Source: Tsukamurella tyrosinosolvens | Lineage (GTDB): Bacteria; Actinomycetota; Actinomycetes; Mycobacteriales; Mycobacteriaceae | Assembly: GCF_900104775.1 (NCBI RefSeq) | Contig: NZ_FNSA01000003.1 | Coordinates: 2,852,001-2,916,000 of the forward strand | Length of the DNA: 64,000 nt | Direction of reading: 5' to 3' | Part shown: positions 16,459 through 24,453 of the stretch, piece after piece | How the letters are laid out: each line of letters starts with the position of its first letter | How positions within the stretch are numbered: the stretch's first letter is position 1 | Made by a program: the position numbers and the translations under genes | Notes under the pieces: generated by a model | The model's database searches: none | Told to the model about the DNA's origin: nothing | The model's input: only the letters and a program-made list of their open reading frames with translations

Positions 16459-18329
16459 TTCCCTGGCGCTGCGGCCGGATCCACGTAGTGGCCGATGATC
16501 TCGACCTTCCAGACCGCGGTCGTCTCGTCGAGCGTCTTGGTGTCGATCTTCCCGCCGTCGCCGGCGGTCAGCCCGGAGCCGTTGTCCTTCCCCATGGTCG
16601 GTCGCGCACTTCCGGTGACGGTCATCGAGAGCTCGCGGACGACGACTCCGGGGAACTGCTTGGTGACGCCCGTGCGCACCGGGGTGATCGGCTGCTCGTA
16701 GAACTTCCCGCCCATCCGCCACGTCACGCCGGTGACCACGCGATGGCGCGCCCACTCGTCGCGCCCGTCGGGGGCGACGTAGTTGAAGCCTGGGACGACG
16801 TTGATGGCCGAGATGACGACATCGCTGCGAAAGGTGATGTTGAGGACGTGGCCATCGTAGTTGTTGATGCGCTTGCAGACCCATGCACGGGTTTTGTCGC
16901 CGGCGAACGGGGCGACGGGGTCGCTCTCGTTGGGGCACGAGGCCGAGGCGGTCAGCGGAACGAGGGGCTTGTCCTCGGTTCCGGGTCCCTGTGGCGTTCC
17001 ACCCGGGGTCTCGAGTACTTCCGGGACAGGCCCGCCGGTCGGCTGTGGGGGCTTTCCTCGGCCGCCGCCGACGAATGACAGCACGATCACGACCACGAGC
17101 AGAATGGTTCCGAGCACGGCGCCGATCATGATCAGCAGCTTCTTGATGTCGGGCTTGGATCCGTCCTCGCCGGCGCTGTGCTCCTTGATGCTTCGCGCCC
17201 GGTCCTTCACCCGGTCCTTCATCCTGTCCCGGAGCGACGGTCCAGGGTCTGCGGCCGGCTGGGAGATCTCCTGCGGCGGAGCAGTCGCCTCTTCGGATGG
17301 CTCGGCCGGCTGATCGTCGTCGATCCGTTCCTCGGGGAATACCTCGAGGCTCTCGGCCGGCAGGTCGTCGGCCGCCGCCGGCGAGGTGGGTTCCGGGTCG
17401 ATCTCCTCCGCGTCTCCCCAAGGGCTCGGAGGCGTGGCAGGGCCACCCAGGATCTGGCTGTAGGTGAGTGGGGCCCTGGCCGGGGCCTCCTGTTCCGGCG
17501 CCGGATCGTCGAGCGGTGCACCGTCGTCGCCCTGCTCCGTCGCGAGTGCGTGCTCGTCGGACTCCCCCACTGTGTCGTCCCGAGATCCCTCAGTCTCCGG
17601 CTCTTCCTCGAGCGGAGGCGAGGCCTCCTCCGCGCGCGGGTCTTCGGTGGGCGGTGTGTCCGATCCGGGGTCGACCTCGCGTGGCGTTTCGTCGGCCGCG
17701 GGCGGGAATCCGGGGGCTATTCCAAGCACTCCCGCAGAGGAAGGAGCGTTGCTCTCCTCGGAGTCGTCCGTGCCACTGGGCCGGTCGAGTTCTTCGTCGC
17801 CGGCCGGGTCTACGCCAGCCGGCGTGAAGGTGTCGGCATCGGGACCGGAGGCGGACGCGGCCCCGAGACTGTGCAGCGCCGCGTCGCCTCGCCAGGGGAT
17901 CGTGTCCACGCTCGGAACCAGCGGGATGATCGGGGCCTGGCTGATGGGAGCTGCGGGCCCGGTCACGCTCTGCTCTTCGGGCATCGGTGTCACCTCGTCG
18001 GTAGCGGGCTCGGGGTCGTCGAGCAGGAACCGGCTGTCCACTCGATGCGTTTCGGGAGAGGCCGCGGCCTCCAGGTCCAGTCCGGGTGCGGTGTCCGTGT
18101 CGCGGAACAGGCCGAGGTGATCCGCGCTGCGGGGCGCGCGGGGTGCCTTCTCCTCTTCGATCTCGGCGATCGTCGAGTCGACGACGTTCAGGGCGTTGTC
18201 GTAGCCCAGGAGATCGAAGTCGGCCTCCGATGTCGGCGTGCTCAGGGCGGTGGCGACGGCAGCGGTGATCCTCGCGGCCTCTTCATCCGGCCGCCGTTGC
18301 GCGGCCAGCAACGCACTCGCGACGCTCAT
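16455..18329 (-). CDS. Membrane-anchored protein with acidic cytoplasmic tail and outer glycan-binding-like domain
   Basis: The protein has 624 aa from the ATG at 18329 (GGAGGG 6 nt upstream). Residues 1-360 are very rich in Asp, Glu and Pro and probably disordered. A basic segment RDRMKDRVKDRARS precedes one membrane helix at about 397-421, placing the acidic part in the cytoplasm. Residues about 460-624 are extracytoplasmic, with two Cys (one in a RAWVCKR motif), then NITFRSDVVISAINVVPGF, a GRDEW motif and VTGVTWRMGG. This resembles the discoidin/NADase-type glycan-binding beta-sandwich of actinobacterial surface proteins. A role in contacting the cell wall or a partner cell during conjugation is inferred. 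It heads the operon with the 71-aa protein and the EccA-type ATPase. Confidence 0.55.
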   Translation of the reverse strand: MSVASALLAAQRRPDEEAARITAAVATALSTPTSEADFDLLGYDNALNVVDSTIAEIEEEKAPRAPRSADHLGLFRDTDTAPGLDLEAAASPETHRVDSRFLLDDPEPATDEVTPMPEEQSVTGPAAPISQAPIIPLVPSVDTIPWRGDAALHSLGAASASGPDADTFTPAGVDPAGDEELDRPSGTDDSEESNAPSSAGVLGIAPGFPPAADETPREVDPGSDTPPTEDPRAEEASPPLEEEPETEGSRDDTVGESDEHALATEQGDDGAPLDDPAPEQEAPARAPLTYSQILGGPATPPSPWGDAEEIDPEPTSPAAADDLPAESLEVFPEERIDDDQPAEPSEEATAPPQEISQPAADPGPSLRDRMKDRVKDRARSIKEHSAGEDGSKPDIKKLLIMIGAVLGTILLVVVIVLSFVGGGRGKPPQPTGGPVPEVLETPGGTPQGPGTEDKPLVPLTASASCPNESDPVAPFAGDKTRAWVCKRINNYDGHVLNITFRSDVVISAINVVPGFNYVAPDGRDEWARHRVVTGVTWRMGGKFYEQPITPVRTGVTKQFPGVVVRELSMTVTGSARPTMGKDNGSGLTAGDGGKIDTKTLDETTAVWKVEIIGHYVDPAAAPGK

Positions 18330-18520
18330 CAAAGCCCTCCACTTCGGCCGGTCGGCGCGGCCGGATCGGTCGCGCCGGACTCGCTGCCAGGTCCAGTTCG
18401 CGGCGTACGGTACCGCCGCCGATCGCACGCACGAGGCGACGGCGCGTTCGGCCGGGCGCACCGATTCGGGTCGAACGCACCGACTTCGAAACCGACGGTG
18501 CGAAGGAAAGGGTGGACGCG

Positions 18521-19438
18521 ATGGCCTCCGTGCTGAAGATGCTCAAGTTCTCGGAGTGGAAGCGGAGCACGCTCAACCGCGCGATGCTGTACAGCGCGAT
18601 CGCGTGGCCGTTTGCGATTGTGCTGTCGATCTTCTCGGTGCTGCTGTCCTACGGCGCGATCTCCAAGGTCCCGAAGGCGATCGACGTCAACCGTGCGTAC
18701 TCGAACATCGTCGCCGCGCAGAACTTCGCCTACGACTCGCTACTGCTCTGGATGGCGGGCACCACCTCCTCGGAGAAGCGGCTCATGCAGCGTTCGTCGG
18801 CTGGCCCGAACATCACGCTCTCGCAGGTTCCGTTCGAGGTCCGAGACATCCGGCCCGCCGCGGTCGTTCCGTACAAGGGCTCGGACGCCGACGAGTGGCA
18901 GATCGTCTTCGCCGTCACGTTCGTCCCCCCGGGATCGAGCTCCGCGCAGACGAACAACTACCAGGTGACGCTCCTCGACGCGCGCGACCAGAACTTCCAG
19001 CTCCTGCTCTGGCCGGTGATCGTCAACCCCGCATCGAAGCCCTTCAAGGTGGACTCCAAGTACGGCGACCCGGTCGACAAGAACGGCCCTCTCGGGAAGT
19101 CGCTGACCCGCTTCGCGACCGCGTACCTGGCATCGCCGGACAGCTCTCCGACGCTCGGGCAGTACGTCTCGAACGGATTCGGCGCGCCAATCGCCTCGAG
19201 CCCGTACACCTCGGTCGAGCTCCTCGAGGTTCGCGCCGAGCGCGGCAGTCCGCAGCTGTCGTCGGCCACGGAGGGCACGACCCTGCACGTGATGGCGCGA
19301 GTGAAGGCGATGGCTTCGCTGCAGACCTGGTCGATCATGGACCTGCCGCTGACCGTCCAGCTCCGCGGGAACGATGTCTGGGTGGTCGACAAGATCGACT
19401 CCCCGATCGGCTGGGGTTCGATCACCTACTCGAAGTAG
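18521..19438 (+). CDS. TcpC/VirB8-like conjugal transfer protein
   Basis: The protein has 305 aa from the ATG at 18521, preceded by AAGGAAAGG; a GTG at 18512 would overlap that site. One membrane helix at about 23-45 is followed by a long extracytoplasmic part with the tandem NTF2-like layout of TcpC of Gram-positive conjugation systems: a first domain around 60-165 and a second with the FATAYLASP...LGQYVSNGF region followed by beta strands to the end. VirB8/TcpC proteins bridge the channel components in the cell envelope. It is divergent from the EccA operon with a 190-bp spacer that must carry both promoters. Confidence 0.7.
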   Translation: MASVLKMLKFSEWKRSTLNRAMLYSAIAWPFAIVLSIFSVLLSYGAISKVPKAIDVNRAYSNIVAAQNFAYDSLLLWMAGTTSSEKRLMQRSSAGPNITLSQVPFEVRDIRPAAVVPYKGSDADEWQIVFAVTFVPPGSSSAQTNNYQVTLLDARDQNFQLLLWPVIVNPASKPFKVDSKYGDPVDKNGPLGKSLTRFATAYLASPDSSPTLGQYVSNGFGAPIASSPYTSVELLEVRAERGSPQLSSATEGTTLHVMARVKAMASLQTWSIMDLPLTVQLRGNDVWVVDKIDSPIGWGSITYSK

Positions 19439-19452
19439 CGTTCGATAAAGTG

Positions 19453-19481
19453 TTGCATTACTCGAACGAGTAGCGCATACT
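19453..19481 (+). promoter_or_regulatory. Sigma70-like promoter with operator in its spacer
   Basis: TTGCAT (19453-19458) and CATACT (19476-19481) are separated by exactly 17 bp. The spacer contains the inverted repeat TACTCG-aa-CGAGTA (19459-19472). A related palindrome, CTACT-cga-AGTAG, lies at 19426-19438 over the preceding stop codon. This geometry suits steric repression of the gene at 19525. Confidence 0.6.
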
Positions 19482-19524
19482 GGATGCAAGAAGGACGAAC
19501 GTGAACACACGAGAGGAGGACACC

Positions 19525-19809
19525 ATGGAGGACTTCAAGGTCCACATCTACGACCGCGTCACCGCGCAGTGGCTCAAGCCCATCGACGTGACACGCTGGC
19601 CGGCGCAGTACAAGGGCTACGTGGAGCAGGCGCTCGAGATGCACGCCGAGTCCTTCGGCGGTGCCCTCACGATCGCCGGAACTCTCGAACGCGGCGAGCT
19701 CCGTCTCGTCGCTCCCGAGGGCGCCGTCCTCGCGGACTTCCGGTGGCTCGCCACCGAGTCGCACCGCCTCGACTTCCTGCCCACGAAGCCTGTCCTCGCG
19801 AACGCCTGA
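19525..19809 (+). CDS. Small soluble hypothetical protein under its own promoter
   Basis: The protein has 94 aa; the ATG at 19525 follows AGAGGAGGA. No membrane helix or known motif is present; it reads as a mixed alpha/beta protein (VHIYDRVTAQWLKP...GELRLVAPEGAVLADFRWL). It has a dedicated promoter with an operator-like repeat upstream and a strong terminator directly downstream, so it is a single-gene, probably regulated unit inside the transfer region. The function is unknown. Confidence 0.6.
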   Translation: MEDFKVHIYDRVTAQWLKPIDVTRWPAQYKGYVEQALEMHAESFGGALTIAGTLERGELRLVAPEGAVLADFRWLATESHRLDFLPTKPVLANA

Positions 19810-19820
19810 CTTCAACCGCA

Positions 19821-19856
19821 CAGAACCCCGCTACCGGATTCGGTAGCGGGGTTCTG
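19821..19856. terminator. Hairpin terminator
   Basis: A perfect 15-bp stem (19821-19835 with 19842-19856) and a 6-nt loop follow the stop of the 94-aa gene and precede the convergent gene ending at 19918, so it can serve both strands. Confidence 0.85.
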
Positions 19857-19917
19857 CGTCTTCGCCCCTGCCGGCGACACCGATCGCCCACCTCGTCGCG
19901 GACGTCGAAGCGGCGTC

Positions 19918-20727
19918 CTACCCGACGGGAACCCCCGCTTCGACGTCCGCCTCTTCGGACTCTTCGGCATCTGCATCGGCCAGGTACGGGCCGATCGCAT
20001 CGAGCTGCGAGATCTTCTGAATGATCGGATCGATCACCCGCTCGGCGTTCTGGCTGATCCTCTGCTGCGCCGCGCGAATCCTCTCGAACTCGGACGGGTC
20101 GATGACCGTGGTGAACGCGTCGAGGTTCTCTCGAATCACCTTGTGCATGTGCGCTCCGGTAGACGAGGCCATGAGGTCGATCCCTCTCGTGCCCGCATGG
20201 TGGCGTGCCCACTCCGAGGGTTGGCCCGGACGCGTGCGCCCCATGTCCTCGTAGGTCTTCATGTCGATCACGCGCATCATCCCGTGACTGATCTCGTAGT
20301 TGTGCAGCGGGTGATGCTTCGCTCCGAACTGCGCCCGCATCTTCGTCCGGTCGCTGTTGCGGAAGAGCACCGTGATCGTGTCGTGCGGTCCGGCCGGTAT
20401 CGGCATGTCGGCCGAACTGAAACCGTGAGCGGCGCCGCGGCCGGTGTCGCCCGAGCGCCTTCCCCACGTCGCCGAGTTGTGCGTCAGGCGCACCCAGCCT
20501 GCGGTCGGCACATCGACCATCGTCACGAACGACGAGACCTCGTCGAGCACCCACAGCGCGTTCGGAACGTCGAGGTTGCACCAGACCTCCGAACCCGGTC
20601 CGAGGATCCCTGCGTCATGCATGTCGACGATGCGCGAGACGACCGCCGGACCGGCGGACGGCGGAGTGCTCGGCCGGATGAACGCGTGCACGGTGATGCC
20701 TTCGACCGGTGTCAGGGAGTCAGTCAT
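19918..20727 (-). CDS. Hypothetical protein of the transfer region
   Basis: The protein has 269 aa, starting at the ATG at 20727. It is soluble, with a beta-rich first half (VWCNLDVPNALWVLDEVSSFVTM) and a helical second half containing EFERIRAAQQRISQNAERVIDPIIQKI, ending in an acidic tail. His-rich segments (HHPLHNYEISHG, EWARHH) are notable, but no known metal or nuclease motif can be assigned. It is divergent from the type IV secretion genes and sits next to the 12-bp repeat array, so a DNA-processing or origin-binding role deserves testing. This is inference from position only. Confidence 0.6.
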   Translation of the reverse strand: MTDSLTPVEGITVHAFIRPSTPPSAGPAVVSRIVDMHDAGILGPGSEVWCNLDVPNALWVLDEVSSFVTMVDVPTAGWVRLTHNSATWGRRSGDTGRGAAHGFSSADMPIPAGPHDTITVLFRNSDRTKMRAQFGAKHHPLHNYEISHGMMRVIDMKTYEDMGRTRPGQPSEWARHHAGTRGIDLMASSTGAHMHKVIRENLDAFTTVIDPSEFERIRAAQQRISQNAERVIDPIIQKISQLDAIGPYLADADAEESEEADVEAGVPVG

Positions 20728-21072
20728 GGCGGCACCGTAGCCGCCGATTGAGCCTCGCCTTGAGCGCGGCGCGATCTCGCAAGCTGCCTGGATTCTCCGA
20801 TTGAGAGTAGTTCTGAGGGGCAGTTTGACGGCCAGATTGAGCCGAAGATTGAGCCGTGGATTGAGTCACGGTTGGAGCCGGGCTTGGAGTATTTTCGAAC
20901 GTGCGTTCTCGCGCGTGTGCGCGCACGTAGACGACACGTTCGACGAACATCCGAGCGTCTTTCGAAACCGTGTCGCCTTCGTGGGAAACGGCCCTGTTGA
21001 TCCACCCTTCCGCCGAACTGCCTACCCACGCGTGAGCCACCCCATCACGCGCCCGGCCCTCGGAAGGTGCCC
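20728..21072. other. Divergent intergenic region, candidate origin or oriT
   Basis: 345 bp without a convincing gene. It contains the 12-bp repeat array at 20797-20892, an inverted repeat CGAACGTG/CACGTTCG (20897-20904 and 20936-20943) flanking a GCGCG-tgtg-CGCGC hairpin, and an AT-richer patch (GAGTATTTTCG). It must also carry the promoters of the two divergent genes. Confidence 0.45.
20797..20892. repeat. Eight degenerate 12-bp direct repeats (iteron-like)
   Basis: Reading in steps of 12 from 20797, units align on the core nnGATTGAGccG: ccGATTGAGagt, agttcTGAGggg, cagtTTGAcggc, caGATTGAGccg, aaGATTGAGccg, tgGATTGAGtca, cggtTgGAGccg and ggctTgGAGtat. Units 4 and 5 are nearly identical; the outer ones have decayed. 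Repeats of this length and number are typical of initiator or relaxosome binding sites. Confidence 0.6.
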
Positions 21073-21372
21073 ATGTACACCCAGACCCTCGAAACGGTCA
21101 TCCAGCTCGCCGACATCAGCGACCCGACGAGCGACGGCATCGCGCTGCGTGCGGTCAACTGGACGCTCGCCATCCTCATGCTCCTCGTCGTCGGCTTCGG
21201 CGCGTACTACGGCTTCCAGGCCTGGCGCAAGAAGGCCGCGGCCGGCGCCAACGGCATCGCCGAGGTCCGCGAAGTCGCCTTCGGCGTGATCGTGATCGAG
21301 ATGTTCCTCGGCGGCATCATCTGGTTCGCCAACTACGGCACCAGCCTCCTCCAGAACTTCGGCATCGGGTGA
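21073..21372 (+). CDS. Small two-helix membrane protein (pilin/TcpD-like)
   Basis: The protein has 99 aa; the ATG at 21073 has GGAAGG 5 nt upstream. Two hydrophobic helices, WTLAILMLLVVGFGAYYGF (about 30-50) and VIVIEMFLGGIIWFANY (about 73-90), are joined by a short basic loop. Size, topology and place as the first gene of the secretion operon resemble VirB2/TrbC-type pilins or the small TcpD-type proteins of Gram-positive conjugation systems. No signal peptidase site is obvious, so a channel subunit is likelier than a processed pilin. Confidence 0.55.
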   Translation: MYTQTLETVIQLADISDPTSDGIALRAVNWTLAILMLLVVGFGAYYGFQAWRKKAAAGANGIAEVREVAFGVIVIEMFLGGIIWFANYGTSLLQNFGIG

Positions 21373-21445
21373 TCGGCGCACCGATGTTCACCTTCACGAG
21401 CCCGCACGCGGAGCACGTCTCCGAGCCGGCAGAGACGGGCCGCTG

Positions 21446-21754
21446 ATGCTGCCCTACCGAGTCTGGAACTCGATCGCGAAGGTCCGCGTCGAGTGGAAGC
21501 TGGGCGGCGTCATCTTCGGGCCGCGAGCTTCGATCGCGATCCTCGCGCTGCTCGCGTCAGCGGTTCTGCTCGTTCAGATCCACGTCCTGCTCGCGGTTGT
21601 CGTCGTCTTCGTCGGACTCGTCGTCGTGACGCTCTACGCAACCTTGCTCTCGCGTCTCGAACCGACCGGAACCCTCTCCGAGACGACGCAGCTCAAGCTT
21701 CTGCGTCGCGGACTGCGCTCTCGTCACACCACCAACTTCAAGCAGCGCGGCTAG
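21446..21754 (+). CDS. TcpE/PrgI-like small membrane protein
   Basis: The protein has 102 aa. Two adjacent hydrophobic segments (IAILALLASAVLLVQIHVLLAVVVV..., about 27-65) are preceded by an amphipathic VWNSIAKVRVEWKL stretch and followed by a basic tail. A small membrane protein directly before the VirB4-like ATPase is the hallmark position of PrgI/TcpE/VirB3. The ATG is formed in TGATG with the stop of a 20-codon frame (21384-21446), which could act as a translational coupler. The spacing to virB4 is 30 bp. Confidence 0.6.
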   Translation: MLPYRVWNSIAKVRVEWKLGGVIFGPRASIAILALLASAVLLVQIHVLLAVVVVFVGLVVVTLYATLLSRLEPTGTLSETTQLKLLRRGLRSRHTTNFKQRG

Positions 21755-21784
21755 ACCCCGCGGCGTAGAAGGAGAACTCTTCGA

Positions 21785-24451
21785 ATGGGTACCCACGTTC
21801 CGCCGCTCTCGTGGCGCAAGGGCAACATCATCGCGGCCGAGGACGGCACGGTGTGGTGCAACTACTTCCTCACTGGGATCAACATCAACGCCTACCGCGC
21901 AGAGCAGGCGGGCGCAGCCCAGACGTCGCACGAGATGCTGTACACGGCGCTCTCCGACCTTCCGAGCGACGACATCATGTTCACCGGGTTCCGTGCTCGC
22001 ACGGACCCGATGGAGATCATGGATCGGATCACCGCGAGCATCCCGGACTGGGATCCCGAGCACCACAAGTTCCTGGGACAGCTGCTCAACGAGTTCTTCC
22101 AGCGGATGCAGACCGGCGAGTTCGTCGAGTTCGATCGCATCTACTGGGTCGCGGTCGCGCACAACAAGGGCGCCGGGGCCAAAGACCGCCTCGTCTCGTC
22201 GGTCGTCGATGTGGATCCGCACGAGGGCCTGGACCTGACGAACCTCGGAGACTTCGAGAAGGCCTGCTTCACCTCGATCCCCTCGGAGTTCCGACCGGTC
22301 CGCACGACACCGAACGCCGTCGACTGGGCATTCGACCGCGCTACGACTCGTGGACTCACCGTTCCCACCAAGCCGAAGCTGGTACCCGGATCGGCCAAGC
22401 CCTCCGAGAAGTCCTATCCCGAGGTCGCGTTCGACGAAGCAGCAGAGTCGACCGCGCTGTACTCGAAGTTCCTCGAAGACGTCCGTGAGGGCCGCGGCTA
22501 CGTCAAGTCGCTGCACAAGGTGGACAAGCGGCGAGCGTTCTTCAAGCGCTTCCGGACCTTGTCTAACGGCAAGATCATGGCGATCTCGCAGCCGGGCAAG
22601 CGTACAGCCGAGATGCCCGACGGTCCGGTCTCCTACCAGTCCTGCATGGCCATCGCCCGGTACCCGTCCGATTGGTCGGATCAGGTGTCGAGCTTCACCT
22701 ACATCGTCGATCAGGCGATCGGCGTCGACGCCGACTTCACACTCCGGCTGCGCTTCGACCAGAGCCTGGTCGACACCGGCACCTTCTCATCGACGGACAA
22801 GAACCTCGTCTCCGAGGGCATGGCCAACGCCGCCGACGAGTTCGAGGCGTTCAGCTACGTCGAGCGCCGCGACGAGCTCCGCGACTTCCACGCGGCGGTC
22901 AAGGCCGACAGCTCACGTCGCGGGATGCAGGTCACCGCGATCTTCGCCTTCGGCCACAAGAATCTCGACCATCTCCAGTCTCGACTGTCCGCGCTGACTC
23001 AGCGTTTCCGCTCCAACGGCTTCGTCCCGATCCTGCCCGTCGGTGGGCAGAAGGAGCTGTGGACGATGATGATGCCCGGATCGAGCCGTACCGGTCTCGG
23101 CGACGATCTCCTGCAGACCACCACCGCTCACTGGTTCTCCGGCGCGATCCCGCTCCGCCGGAGCTTTGCCGGCGACCAGACCGGCGTCCCGATCGCGATC
23201 AACAAGGAGAACGCGAACGGGCAGATCATCCTCGTCAACCTCATCAACGCCACCGATCGAGGCAACGCGTCCATCGCCTTCACCGGCGCGCAGGGTGGCG
23301 GCAAGAGCCATGCGATGAAGCTGATCCTGATGTGGATCGTCGCGCTCAACCGCTACGCCTCGATCATCGATCACTCGAAGCACGGAGAGTGGGCCGTGTA
23401 CTGCCGCCCCCTCGCGCGCACCCAGGTCGTCAACGCGGCGTCTGGCGAGACCTCCACCGGCGACCGGCGCGTGATGGACCCGCTCAAGTGCCTCCCCAGC
23501 CCCGCCGCCGAGACCGTGATGCTGGCGCACTACCTCCCCCTGTTCGAGCTCGATACGAAGTCCGTGGAAGCCTCGTACTTCGCGCAGATCCTGCGCCCCG
23601 CGTTCCGTGAACCGCGCGGCATCACCAGCACGCGCCGGCTCATGGAGTACCTGCGCAACTCCGGCGACGCCGCGGCACAAACACTGCTGCTGCACTTCGA
23701 CCACTGGGCCGCGCTCCACTTCACCGCGGCGTTCATCGATCCGGTGCCGAAGGACGACAACGACAAGGGACTGCCTCCGTTCGACGACCTGAACGATCTC
23801 GCACGGCGCATGGAGATCGGCGACAACCCGTACGCGACGGTCTTCCGAACCCAGGATCTGCCGGTCTACCGCGGCGACAAGGAGAACGGTGGATCCGACA
23901 TCAACAAGTGGGCCGCCGCAGCCTACGGGTCGATCGCCCGCATCACGGCGTACCGCTTCGAGGTGATCCGCAGTACCTGCGTCTTCCTGGCGGACGAGAT
24001 CAGCTTCCTCAAGGGCAACGAGGACGTGCTCGAGCTGCTCATCCGGAACTTCGACCGCACCGGCCGCAAGGACCGCAACCTGGTCGTCGCCGGCTCCCAG
24101 CACGCGGAGGACTTCGATCACAACTACACGATGATCGAGCGCATCGGCGCACTCCGCCAGCGCACCAAGCAGAACGCGATCGCAGCGCTTCGCCACGTCG
24201 GACTGCCGATCCTCGACGCCATCGTCGACGTGATGGTGACCAAGACGAGCCCGCCGGATCCCGACAACGACAACCTCGTCCGCGCCGGCCGCCACGGCGA
24301 GGGCTGGTGGAACGACGGCAACAACAACATCGTCCGCGTGCAGTACCTGCCGATCCTCTCGAGCAAGCTCGCGCGCTTCAGCGATACGACCGCGTCGAAC
24401 ATGCTCCGCGAAAGCGACCTTCGGAGCGCTCCCGAGCGGGAGGCCGCGTAG
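21785..24451 (+). CDS. VirB4-like conjugation ATPase
   Basis: The protein has 888 aa; GAAGGAG lies 10 nt before the ATG. The N-terminal half is the VirB4-specific domain. The C-terminal ATPase has Walker A GAQGGGKS (501-508), Walker B CVFLADE (732-738), and a conserved VVAGSQHAEDF motif (about 767-777) matching the VirB4 Q motif. VirB4/TraC proteins energise type IV secretion assembly and substrate transfer at the inner face of the membrane. Length and order (small membrane protein, VirB4, VirB6-like) fit Gram-positive type IV systems, with the following gene starting 2 nt after the stop. This is the strongest evidence that the region is conjugative. Confidence 0.88.
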   Translation: MGTHVPPLSWRKGNIIAAEDGTVWCNYFLTGININAYRAEQAGAAQTSHEMLYTALSDLPSDDIMFTGFRARTDPMEIMDRITASIPDWDPEHHKFLGQLLNEFFQRMQTGEFVEFDRIYWVAVAHNKGAGAKDRLVSSVVDVDPHEGLDLTNLGDFEKACFTSIPSEFRPVRTTPNAVDWAFDRATTRGLTVPTKPKLVPGSAKPSEKSYPEVAFDEAAESTALYSKFLEDVREGRGYVKSLHKVDKRRAFFKRFRTLSNGKIMAISQPGKRTAEMPDGPVSYQSCMAIARYPSDWSDQVSSFTYIVDQAIGVDADFTLRLRFDQSLVDTGTFSSTDKNLVSEGMANAADEFEAFSYVERRDELRDFHAAVKADSSRRGMQVTAIFAFGHKNLDHLQSRLSALTQRFRSNGFVPILPVGGQKELWTMMMPGSSRTGLGDDLLQTTTAHWFSGAIPLRRSFAGDQTGVPIAINKENANGQIILVNLINATDRGNASIAFTGAQGGGKSHAMKLILMWIVALNRYASIIDHSKHGEWAVYCRPLARTQVVNAASGETSTGDRRVMDPLKCLPSPAAETVMLAHYLPLFELDTKSVEASYFAQILRPAFREPRGITSTRRLMEYLRNSGDAAAQTLLLHFDHWAALHFTAAFIDPVPKDDNDKGLPPFDDLNDLARRMEIGDNPYATVFRTQDLPVYRGDKENGGSDINKWAAAAYGSIARITAYRFEVIRSTCVFLADEISFLKGNEDVLELLIRNFDRTGRKDRNLVVAGSQHAEDFDHNYTMIERIGALRQRTKQNAIAALRHVGLPILDAIVDVMVTKTSPPDPDNDNLVRAGRHGEGWWNDGNNNIVRVQYLPILSSKLARFSDTTASNMLRESDLRSAPEREAA

Positions 24452-24453
24452 CG

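Noticed and set aside
20720-21040. Minus-strand frames through the 12-bp repeat array with 4-residue periodicity
   Set aside because: Two different frames show the periodicity, which follows from the 12-bp DNA repeat itself; there is no good start site or family.
21384-21446. 20-codon frame ending in TGATG at the TcpE-like start
   Set aside because: Too short to support as a gene; mentioned only as a possible translational coupler.
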